This document shows, piece after piece, positions 37,752 to 48,709 of a DNA stretch of 64,000 nt. Source of the stretch: Acidithiobacillus ferridurans (GTDB taxonomy: Bacteria > Pseudomonadota > Gammaproteobacteria > Acidithiobacillales > Acidithiobacillaceae). The stretch lies in contig NZ_AP018795.1 of NCBI RefSeq assembly GCF_003966655.1, positions 1,877,501 through 1,941,500 on the forward strand, given 5' to 3'. Each line of letters opens with the position of its first letter. Within the stretch, counting starts at the first letter, position 1. The notes below the pieces were generated by a model. It saw nothing but the letters and a program-made list of their open reading frames with translations. It was not told the DNA's origin and made no database searches. A program made the translations under genes and the position numbers.

Positions 37752-40700
37752 ATGCGCCTCTCGGCCATCATCCTTCAGGGCTTTAAATCTTTTCGCGAAA
37801 GTACGCGCATCCAGTTCGACGCCAATCCGGTGGTGATCATCGGCCCCAATGGCTGCGGCAAATCCAATACCGTTGATGCGGTGCGCTGGGTACTCGGTGA
37901 ATCCTCGGCACGCCAACTGCGCGGTGGCTCCCTCAGTGACGTGATCTCCAATGGCGGCGGCAGTCGGCCGGCCGCATCGGTGGCGACAGTCGAACTGCGC
38001 TTCGATAACAGTGACGGGGCGGCACCGGGTGCCTTTGCCGGAGCGGCTGAAATCAGCGTCCGGCGCAGTCTGGACCGCAAGGGCGATGGCCATTACCGGA
38101 TCAACGGCGCCCGCTGCCGGCGACGCGATGTGGGGGATCTGTTTCTCGGTACGGGACTCGGCGGCAATGCCTACGCCATCGTTGAGCAGGGGACCGTCGG
38201 GCGCATCGTCGATGCGCGGCCGGACGATCTGCGCGCCATTCTCGAAGAGGCGGGGGGCATCAGCCGATATAAGGAGCGTCGGCGGGAGACCACACAACGC
38301 ATCGCCGAAACGCGGGAGCACCTTCAGCGCTTGTATGATATCCACGGCGAGATGGACGGCCAGTGGCAGCGCCTGCAGCGGCAGGCCGAGTCTGCGCAAA
38401 GGTTGCGCGCCCTGCGGATGGAGGAGCGTCAATGGCAGTGGTGGGGTCTGACCCTGCGCGTGGATGCCCTGGAAGCAGAGCGTCGGCAGAGCCTGGAGCA
38501 GCGCTCCCGGCTGCAGGCGAAATACCGAAGGGAGGAGCACCTTCTTGACGCGGTGACCCAGTCCCTGGACCAACTCCGTGCGGAGGACCGGCGCATGCAG
38601 GAAAACATCGCCGCGGCGCAGGGCGAACTGTATGCGGTGCAAGCCCAGCAGAGCGATATGGAACATCAGCTGCGAGAGCACCAAGCTGCCCTTCAGCGCG
38701 TGCAGACCAGTCTGGACCAGGGCCAGGCACAGCAGCAGAAAGTCCGGTCTGAGCAGACATGCCAGGCGGAAGACGAAAACCAGCGGCAGCGGCGTTTGCA
38801 GGATTTGGCTGCGCGACGGCAGGCACTGAGCGGCGAGGAGGACAGTGCCCGACGCCTGCGGCGGGAAGCGGAGCGGGAACTCGAAAAACAGGATGAGGAA
38901 CGTCAGAACCAACAACAGGCTCTGGCCGAAATGCGTCGCAAACGGGATGTGACGACGGCGCAAATCCGCGAACTGGAGCCTCGCCTGGAGGATATCGAAC
39001 GCCGCCTGCAGCAGCAGTCCGCGAACATACCCTCGGAACGCGCCGCCATGGAAGCCCTGGCAGCGCTTTGCGATGCCGCAGAAACCGTGTTGGCGGAAGC
39101 CGCATCGGACCTTCGGACACATCGGGAAGCGCTGGAAACCCTCCAGACCCGGATCGTCGTTTTGCGAAATGCCCGCGATGACACTCTGGCCAAGGCGCAG
39201 GAATATGGTGCCCGGCAGAAGGCGCTGGAGGGCCTGCTGCAGCGGCTGCAAAAACCGCAGGCGCGAAATGACCCCGCTGGCTCGCGGCTGGTGGACCAGA
39301 TACGCGTGCAGCCCCGCTGGGAGCGTGCGCTGGAGGAGGTCTTGGGCGATCGCCTGAACGCTCTGGTGATGGAGGGCAACAACATGGTCACCCAGGGCAG
39401 CATGTTGTGGGTGAGCACGGTCATGCCGGTCGATCTGCCGCCGGATGCGTTGCTGCAGGTCTTGGAAATGCCTGAGACTTTAACTTTGGGATTGAGTGAC
39501 TGGCTGTGGGGGCTGCGCATGGCGCCGGACTTGGCCTCCGCCCTTGATCAACGTCACCAGCTACGGGCGGGAGAGGCCTGGATTACGCCGCAGGGGGTGC
39601 TGGTGCATCGTTCCGGGGTCGCGTATCCGGAGCATGAAGACGGCGCCAGCCTGCTCCAGTGCCGCCGTGAATTGGCGGAAAATGGGGAGTGTTTCCAGCG
39701 GGCGCAGGCGGATGCAGCCGCCGCCCATGCCGCGTTGATCGCGGCGGAACAACAGGCGCGCACCCTGCAGGAGCAGGTCAGAAGGGCAGATGCCCGCTGG
39801 CAGGAGATGGGCCGGCAAAGCGCCCGGGAGCGGGAGTCTCTGGTTCGTCTGCGCAGCCGGGTAGAGACAGAAGAACGGCAGCGTGCGGAAAGGGCGGCCG
39901 AGTCCCAGCGCCTCGACGTCGAACGCAACGCCTTGGAAACTCGTTTGTATGGACTTCGTCAGGAACTGGCGGCTGACGACCGCGGATGGCAGGACCTCGA
40001 GCAGGCGGTGCTGGACTCTCGACGGATGACGGATACGTTGCGTCGCCGGGTGGACGAACTGCGCGGAATTCATGGACGCGTGCGGGGGGAATATCAGGCG
40101 CTGGAACTCCGGCAGCAGCGCCTGCAGGCCGAATCGGAAGCCGCCATCGCCCGCGCCAAAGACCTGCAACAGCAGTGGGACCAGCTTGCTGCCACTGTCG
40201 CCGAGAATGAAGGGGAACTGCTTCGGCTACAGGCTGCCCTTCCGGAAATGCTCGAGGCACGAGATGCGGTGGGAGCATTGCGGGCGGATCGTAGTGTGCA
40301 TCTGGAGGCCTTGCAGTCAGCGGCACAGACTGCAGAGCAGCAGATTCGCGAACAGGAAAGCCATCTCCATGCCCTGGACAATGGGTTGCGCGCCTTGCAG
40401 AAGTCCGAGGCTGCCGTCGATCAGCAACTCGCGGGCCTACAGGCGCGTCTGGATGAACTGCAGCAGCGTGCCGCAGTGCTTGCGCAGGATTTAGGCGACG
40501 ATCCGGGGCCTTGCCCGGATGCGACACGCTGCGAAGAGAGTCTTACCCGAATCGGCGCGGCCATCGCCAGCCTCGGCAACGTGAATCTAGCCGCGGAAGA
40601 CGAGTTGCGGGAACTGGAAGGGCGCCGCGATAACCTGCAGGCTCAGGTGGAAGATGTGGAATCTGCTCTGCACGGCCTGGCGGAGGCTATGGCGGCCATG

Positions 40701-41204
40701 GATCTGGAGACGACGGTTCGCTTTCGAGACACCCTGGATAAGGTCAATCAGGCCTTGCAGGAACTCTTTGCCGTTCTTTTTGGCGGCGGACAGGCGCAAC
40801 TCAGTCTGGTGGGCGAGGATGTGCTGGACGCGGGACTGGTGCTGCGCGCCCAGCCTCCGGGCAAGCGTAACGCCACTCTGCAGCAGCTTTCCGGTGGCGA
40901 AAAGGCCCTCACCGCCATCGCGCTGGTGTTTGCGCTGTTCCACCTGAACCCCGCGCCCTTCTGCATATTGGATGAAGTGGATGCGCCACTGGACGACGCA
41001 AATGTGGGGCGATTCTGTCATCTGGTGCAGAAAATGGCGGCGCAGACCCAGTTTTTGATTGTGACCCACCGCAGCCTGACCATGCAGGTCGCAGAGCAAC
41101 TGGTGGGTGTTACCATGACCGAACCGGGTGTCTCCCGCGTCGTACGGGTGGATGTGGCGGATACCCTGGCGCAGACAGCCTCCCGTGAGGGAACTGCGCC
41201 CTAG
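37752..41204 (+). CDS. smc: Chromosome segregation protein SMC
   Basis: A 1,150-residue SMC ATPase. Walker A GPNGCGKSNTVDAVRWVLGE lies near residue 32; long coiled coils (about 170-480 and 640-940, Gln/Arg/Ala-rich) flank a hinge near residues 500-620; the C-terminal head has the signature LSGGEKALTAIALVFAL and Walker B FCILDEVDAPLDDANV. It condenses and segregates the chromosome. Internal ATG 37752 begins at the family N-terminus MRLSAIILQGFKSFRE; the in-frame upstream region overlaps queF and its RBS. No scpA/scpB partner in the window. Confidence 0.96.
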   Translation: MRLSAIILQGFKSFRESTRIQFDANPVVIIGPNGCGKSNTVDAVRWVLGESSARQLRGGSLSDVISNGGGSRPAASVATVELRFDNSDGAAPGAFAGAAEISVRRSLDRKGDGHYRINGARCRRRDVGDLFLGTGLGGNAYAIVEQGTVGRIVDARPDDLRAILEEAGGISRYKERRRETTQRIAETREHLQRLYDIHGEMDGQWQRLQRQAESAQRLRALRMEERQWQWWGLTLRVDALEAERRQSLEQRSRLQAKYRREEHLLDAVTQSLDQLRAEDRRMQENIAAAQGELYAVQAQQSDMEHQLREHQAALQRVQTSLDQGQAQQQKVRSEQTCQAEDENQRQRRLQDLAARRQALSGEEDSARRLRREAERELEKQDEERQNQQQALAEMRRKRDVTTAQIRELEPRLEDIERRLQQQSANIPSERAAMEALAALCDAAETVLAEAASDLRTHREALETLQTRIVVLRNARDDTLAKAQEYGARQKALEGLLQRLQKPQARNDPAGSRLVDQIRVQPRWERALEEVLGDRLNALVMEGNNMVTQGSMLWVSTVMPVDLPPDALLQVLEMPETLTLGLSDWLWGLRMAPDLASALDQRHQLRAGEAWITPQGVLVHRSGVAYPEHEDGASLLQCRRELAENGECFQRAQADAAAAHAALIAAEQQARTLQEQVRRADARWQEMGRQSARERESLVRLRSRVETEERQRAERAAESQRLDVERNALETRLYGLRQELAADDRGWQDLEQAVLDSRRMTDTLRRRVDELRGIHGRVRGEYQALELRQQRLQAESEAAIARAKDLQQQWDQLAATVAENEGELLRLQAALPEMLEARDAVGALRADRSVHLEALQSAAQTAEQQIREQESHLHALDNGLRALQKSEAAVDQQLAGLQARLDELQQRAAVLAQDLGDDPGPCPDATRCEESLTRIGAAIASLGNVNLAAEDELRELEGRRDNLQAQVEDVESALHGLAEAMAAMDLETTVRFRDTLDKVNQALQELFAVLFGGGQAQLSLVGEDVLDAGLVLRAQPPGKRNATLQQLSGGEKALTAIALVFALFHLNPAPFCILDEVDAPLDDANVGRFCHLVQKMAAQTQFLIVTHRSLTMQVAEQLVGVTMTEPGVSRVVRVDVADTLAQTASREGTAP

Positions 41205-41462
41205 TGCGGATTCCGGCTGGAATCGATGTTTCCGGATATTAGTACAACGCCATATCAACATGTTATAGTATCGCTTCTATGTTCCCCGGACGCCAAGCAA
41301 AAATGTCGAGCGCAAAATTTACCGTATCTCGATGTAGATGTTCCGGTTCGCGGCGTGGAGCAGGTACGGCAGATCAAGGTGTTTCGTGTTTCACATGGGC
41401 GAACGATATCTTATTTATATGTTGGCATGATATACATATACTGCCACAGTATGGAGCGTGAT

Positions 41463-42431
41463 ATGGATACGGATTTGCTACCATATGCTGCATATAATAA
41501 TCGGGCTATAGAGTTGTTGTCCCGTATGCAGGCCATAATCTCTGAACAAGCGAACGATGCTGTCGAGTCGTTTTATCGTTCTTTAAATGATATTCCCGAA
41601 GCGCAAAGCATCATATCCATACTCTCGGAAGATGATTTTTATTTTCTCAAACGTAAACAGGTTCAGCATCTTTTGCTGTTGTTGTCGCCTGGCACCGCAA
41701 TGACGGATCAGGCTCTTTTATCGCGGTCAGCGGGATATAGGCATGCATCCATAGGCGTTGATCAGATCGTTTTAAAGAAGGCAAGCGAGCACTATTTGAA
41801 GTACTTGTTGAATTCTATAGAGAGACGTGATTTTTCTATGTTCTATCAATTGGTAACCATGCGTCTCGCATTTGATATCAAATCTCAAATAGATGGATAC
41901 AAGGATTATGAGTTGTATTATATAAATGCTATAGATGGACTTGGTGTTGATTCAGAATGTATCGGTCCTGCCGCAGACGTTAATTCTTGCGCACGTAATA
42001 TGGCAAGAAAAATAATGCAGATTCAGTTTGTTGAAGGAGTTGTAATCGGTAATGTCGATGGTGAGGTTGTGGATGTATTTTACCGCCTAGGGATAACCCC
42101 AGGAGTTGATCGCCATACAAGAAGAATGCGTCTGGAATTGTTAAAAATTGTTACCTCTGTTTGGGAGGACAGGAATCCTGTATATATTCAAAATGTAGAG
42201 AATTGTCCATTATTGGAGGGGCATGATATGCGTCGGTGTTTATCCGCCGGCATCCGGTCAATCGGGGTCTGGCCGTGTCAGGGGGCGGGTGGGCACGTTG
42301 AAGGTTATTTGATGATATTTTTTAAGTACCCAGGTGCCATGCATGGCGAGCAGAACATTATGTACTGGTCTACCATTTCCCAAAAAGTTGGTTCGGCGTT
42401 GGAGGCTGTAATGGCCAGGCGTATCACCTGA
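41463..42431 (+). CDS. Globin-coupled sensor-like protein with C-terminal GAF-like domain
   Basis: A 322-residue protein, notably AT-rich against its neighbours. Residues ~25-150 resemble the sensor-globin fold: ANDAVESFYRSLNDIPEAQ, FLKRKQVQHLLLLLSP, then SAGYRHASIGV, where the His would be the proximal heme ligand (compare GRxHxxIGL in globin-coupled sensors). Residues ~185-320 look GAF-like, ending IGVWPCQGAGGHVEGYLMIFFKYPG and a helix. No GGDEF, kinase or methyl-acceptor output domain follows. The start at 41463 has GGAG six bases upstream; in-frame codons before it look non-coding. Probably an O2/NO-sensing regulatory protein acting by protein contact; assignment is by eye. Confidence 0.65.
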   Translation: MDTDLLPYAAYNNRAIELLSRMQAIISEQANDAVESFYRSLNDIPEAQSIISILSEDDFYFLKRKQVQHLLLLLSPGTAMTDQALLSRSAGYRHASIGVDQIVLKKASEHYLKYLLNSIERRDFSMFYQLVTMRLAFDIKSQIDGYKDYELYYINAIDGLGVDSECIGPAADVNSCARNMARKIMQIQFVEGVVIGNVDGEVVDVFYRLGITPGVDRHTRRMRLELLKIVTSVWEDRNPVYIQNVENCPLLEGHDMRRCLSAGIRSIGVWPCQGAGGHVEGYLMIFFKYPGAMHGEQNIMYWSTISQKVGSALEAVMARRIT

Positions 42432-42436
42432 CAGGT

Positions 42437-45779
<3,343 letters not shown>

Positions 45780-45795
45780 CGGCTCCGGGCCGGGT

Positions 45796-46446
45796 ATGGG
45801 GCCGATGGACGCCGCCGCCTATGACGCCTGGTATGATACCCCTCGCGGGCGCTGGATCGGCATGGCGGAGTTCCGCCTGCTTTCCAGGCTCCTGCAGACG
45901 CAGCCGGGGAACACACTTCTGGACGTGGGGTGTGGTACCGGCTGGTTCACCCGCCGCTTTGCCGAAGAGGGCCTCCTCGTCACTGGCCTGGATCCCAACC
46001 CGGACTGGCTTGCCTTCGCCCGCGCCAAGGGCCCCCCTGAGATCCGCTGGATAGCCGGAGATGCTCGCGCACTGTCTTTTCCCGACCGCAGTTTCGACCA
46101 GGTGGTTTCGGTTGCGGCACTGTGTTTTGTGGAAGATGAGCGGCGGGCCGTGGCCGAGATCGTGCGGGTGGCGCGCCGGCGTTTCGTCATCGGCTGGCTC
46201 AACCGGGCAAGCCTGCTTTATCGACAGAAAGGGCAGGGCGGCGGGAGCGGGGCCTACCATGGGGCGCACTGGCATCGTCCCAACGAGTTGCTCGACTTTT
46301 TCTCCGGTTTGCCGGTACGCCGACTGGCGGTGCATTCCGCCATATTTCTTCCTGCCGGGGACGGGATGGCGCGAACGCTGGAACATCTGCTGCCCCACAC
46401 GCTGCCCTGGGGCGGCCTGGTAGTCATTTCGGGGGAGGCGGAATAG
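45796..46446 (+). CDS. Class I SAM-dependent methyltransferase
   Basis: A 216-residue methyltransferase of the type-11 class. Motif I LLDVGCGTGWFTRRFAEEG, the acidic loop GLDPNPDW, and IAGDARALSFPDRSFDQVVSVAALCFVED are clear. No membrane part. Substrate unknown. Lies 16 bases after the epsilon-like gene, probably co-transcribed with ligA. Confidence 0.88.
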   Translation: MGPMDAAAYDAWYDTPRGRWIGMAEFRLLSRLLQTQPGNTLLDVGCGTGWFTRRFAEEGLLVTGLDPNPDWLAFARAKGPPEIRWIAGDARALSFPDRSFDQVVSVAALCFVEDERRAVAEIVRVARRRFVIGWLNRASLLYRQKGQGGGSGAYHGAHWHRPNELLDFFSGLPVRRLAVHSAIFLPAGDGMARTLEHLLPHTLPWGGLVVISGEAE

Positions 46447-46453
46447 CCACGCC

Positions 46454-46564
46454 ATGGGAATGGTGGCCATCGATTGGATCGCCGGCGTCTACGGGGCCGT
46501 CTGGGGGCTCTCACAACCCAGGACCGGCTATCTGACCGATCGTATCGGGCGCAAGATCCCCATT
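46454..46564 (+). pseudogene. Fragment of an MFS transporter gene
   Basis: Translation from 46454 gives about 37 residues with AGVYGAVWGLSQPRTGYLTDRIGRKIPI, an unmistakable MFS helix 2 plus motif A (G-xLxDRxGRK). The rest of a ~400-residue transporter is absent; the frame soon runs into the 3' end of the convergent ygjP gene. It is a remnant from a deletion or rearrangement, not an expressed gene. Confidence 0.6.
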
Positions 46565-46593
46565 TGTCAGCGGCATTTTCCTTATGCGTCATT

Positions 46594-47328
46594 TCAGCCG
46601 CCCAATGGTTCAGGGGTTGTCAACGGTACGCCTTTTTTCAGAACCGCCCGCACGGCCCGCCAATCCGGCATTACCTGATCCAGAATGCGCTTGAAGCGGT
46701 CATTGTGCAGGCGCTCCAGCAGGTGCGCCATTTCGTGGACTACCAGGTATTCCAGGCATTCCTCGTCGTAATGCACCAGTTCCAGATTCAGCCAGATTCG
46801 GCGTGCCCGGATATTGCAGGTGCCCCAACGGGTTCGCATGCGCTTGATACCCCACTCAGCGACTCTGACACCCATGATGGGCTCATAATGGGCAATGAGC
46901 GCCGGGATGCGCTCTTTCAGCGTCTGCCGGTGCCAGGCTTCGATAACCCGTGCCTTGTGGTCGCGGCTCGCCCCTTCCCGCACATGGAGATCCAGGTAAT
47001 GGGCCTGCTGGCAGGCGACATGGGCGGCCTGCGTCGTAGGATATACCCGCAACCGGTAACATCTGCCCAGATAATAATGGCTTTCTCCGGAGACATACTC
47101 CCGGGGCGAGAGCCGGTCCTGCTGGGCGAAGTTCTGCTGATGTTTTTTAATCCACTGCAAGCGAATCAGTACGGCGGCACGGATGGCTTCTTCACTGAGA
47201 TGCCAAGGCGCCGTTACCCGGACTCTGCCCTCCGGCGGATACACCCCCAGATGCAGATTTTTGATTCGTTTCCGGACCACCTGCACGGTCAGGTCGCTGA
47301 CTTCCAGCGTGTAGGCCTCAGGAATCAC
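46594..47328 (-). CDS. YgjP-like zinc metallopeptidase-fold protein
   Basis: A 244-residue protein of the YgjP/WLM-like family (DUF45). The zinc motif is VVHEMAHLLERLHNDRF (HExxH plus downstream His), preceded by WGIKRMRTRWGTCNIRARRIWLNLELV, the family signature. Function of the family is poorly known; members sit near restriction or repair genes. GTG 47328 with AAGGA five bases upstream is chosen; an earlier GTG at 47376 has no ribosome site. It ends next to the MFS remnant. Confidence 0.85.
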   Translation of the reverse strand: MIPEAYTLEVSDLTVQVVRKRIKNLHLGVYPPEGRVRVTAPWHLSEEAIRAAVLIRLQWIKKHQQNFAQQDRLSPREYVSGESHYYLGRCYRLRVYPTTQAAHVACQQAHYLDLHVREGASRDHKARVIEAWHRQTLKERIPALIAHYEPIMGVRVAEWGIKRMRTRWGTCNIRARRIWLNLELVHYDEECLEYLVVHEMAHLLERLHNDRFKRILDQVMPDWRAVRAVLKKGVPLTTPEPLGG

Positions 47329-47525
47329 GCTGTTCCTTGACCAAGGCGATATTGAATCTGTAGGTATGAATACCACCCCCGAAGATCAGTAGTCATGTCG
47401 TGGCGTGTTCACCTAGTGTGCCTGAACTCATCCTGGTGATTGAGGGCTACATCCCCCATCACCATACCAACGTGCTAACGGCCATTTAAGCAGCAAACAG
47501 AATTCAACGCTACACTAGCACCATA

Positions 47526-48434
47526 TTATTCCATGATATTCATATTATTTAGCTCCTCGGCTAGGTAATTGGAAAAACGGGCGGCAGAGACCGAAATCCC
47601 TCGGTTTTTGAGTTGCGCACATACTAATGGTACGGGGCGTATGTCCACGGCAGAAAACGGTCGATACACGATATTTTCGTTAATGCGATTTTTGGGTATC
47701 CCCGTTGAAATGACAAAGCCAATATTTTGCGTGCCGTACAGCAGGCCACGCATCACCTCATAGGAGTTGCTCTCGGCGGCGATATGAGTTTCTGATCGTC
47801 GACCGTGGAGCACGGACTCCAGCATTTCGCGTGAGGTAAGCCCCGGTGTCGGCAACACCAAAGGATACTGGATGCAATCACTCAAGCGAAGTGTACCTTG
47901 ACTGGCAAGAGGGTGTGCGCGATCCATCGCCGCTACCAGAGGCTGCTCGGATATAGCAAGGTCGATGACGTCTGGGTGTCTGGGCGGTGCCACGATGACC
48001 ACCAGATCGGCTTCAAATGCTAACAACGCACGAATCGCATCGCTATGTTTCGCTACGGTCACCGAGAAGGAAACCCCAGGATACTGCTCTCTGAATGTAT
48101 TAATAATTCGTGGGATGAAATCGGCCGCCAATGCGGGGCTGACGGCGAGGGCAACATGGCCGCGGCGAAGTCCCTTGAGGCTATCAATTTCTGAGCGTAG
48201 GCGCTGCATGTCGGAAAGGTGCTGGCGTATATAACCCAGAAAAACTTCGCCTGCGGCCGAGAGACGCATCCCGCGCGGGTGCCGCTCGAAAATGCCAGTA
48301 CCCAGTTCTTCTTCCAGATCCTGAACGCGGCGATCCAGTGCCGATGCCGTGATATGCAGCTTTTCGGCAGCGCGGCGAACCGAGCCTTCCCTGACAATCA
48401 TGTCAATGTAGTTAAACAAGCGCAGGTGTTTCAT
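47526..48434 (-). CDS. LysR-type regulator, probable controller of the purine island
   Basis: A 302-residue LysR family regulator. Helix-turn-helix at the N-terminus (LFNYIDMIVREGSVRRAAEKLHITASALDRRVQDLEEELGTGIFERHPRG), then the effector-binding domain (VALAVSPALAADFIPRIINTFREQYPGVSFSV). The ATG at 48434 is preferred (GAGGGG upstream); an in-frame ATG at 48476 would add 14 residues and cover a palindrome. Divergent from the TonB-dependent receptor, the common layout for an activator controlling the adjacent genes. The effector could be a purine intermediate such as xanthine or urate, but this is inference. Confidence 0.9.
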   Translation of the reverse strand: MKHLRLFNYIDMIVREGSVRRAAEKLHITASALDRRVQDLEEELGTGIFERHPRGMRLSAAGEVFLGYIRQHLSDMQRLRSEIDSLKGLRRGHVALAVSPALAADFIPRIINTFREQYPGVSFSVTVAKHSDAIRALLAFEADLVVIVAPPRHPDVIDLAISEQPLVAAMDRAHPLASQGTLRLSDCIQYPLVLPTPGLTSREMLESVLHGRRSETHIAAESNSYEVMRGLLYGTQNIGFVISTGIPKNRINENIVYRPFSAVDIRPVPLVCAQLKNRGISVSAARFSNYLAEELNNMNIME

Positions 48435-48453
48435 GGCCAACCCCTCAAAGCGT

Positions 48454-48471
48454 TGCGTTTTATGTAACGCA
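48454..48471. promoter_or_regulatory. Palindrome at lysR start, candidate autoregulatory site
   Basis: TGCGTT and AACGCA with six bases between. It is 20 bases before the chosen lysR start, a usual position for LysR autorepression. A TGCGTTTT half-site also occurs upstream of exbB near 52617-52626. Confidence 0.4.
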
Positions 48472-48558
48472 TTCACAACAAAATAACACTTTAATCATAC
48501 ATTGTATATGGTCAGTATGTCTTAACAGACAAGATGCACAGAATCATAAGGCGATAGC

Positions 48559-48607
48559 TGGTGCATCGTTTTTGGGCAGAGAATATCGGTATGCACCATT
48601 ATGGTGC
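48559..48607. promoter_or_regulatory. Clustered TGGTGCA half-sites upstream of the receptor
   Basis: TGGTGCAT (48559-48566) is inverted by ATGCACCA (48591-48598) over 24 bases. The second copy is also half of a perfect 15-bp palindrome GCACCAT-T-ATGGTGC (48593-48607). A -10-like TATAAA lies at 48636-48641, so the palindrome would sit just upstream of the -35 region. Candidate binding site for the adjacent LysR protein or another purine regulator. Confidence 0.5.
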
Positions 48608-48709
48608 GGATAGAGAAAGGATACCTTACGTATCGTATAAATATACTGGTAGATCGGCATGGTATGGATATTGCGTATCTGGTAAGCAGTATAACCTCTG
48701 GAGTCTACA

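Noticed and set aside
37716-39251. Long minus-strand frame of 511 codons opposite smc
   Set aside because: It is the reverse complement of the coiled-coil and head coding sequence; its Leu/Gln-rich product is a shadow of smc.
41226-41462. N-terminal extension of the globin sensor gene
   Set aside because: The upstream codons lack family similarity, and a good ribosome site precedes the ATG at 41463.
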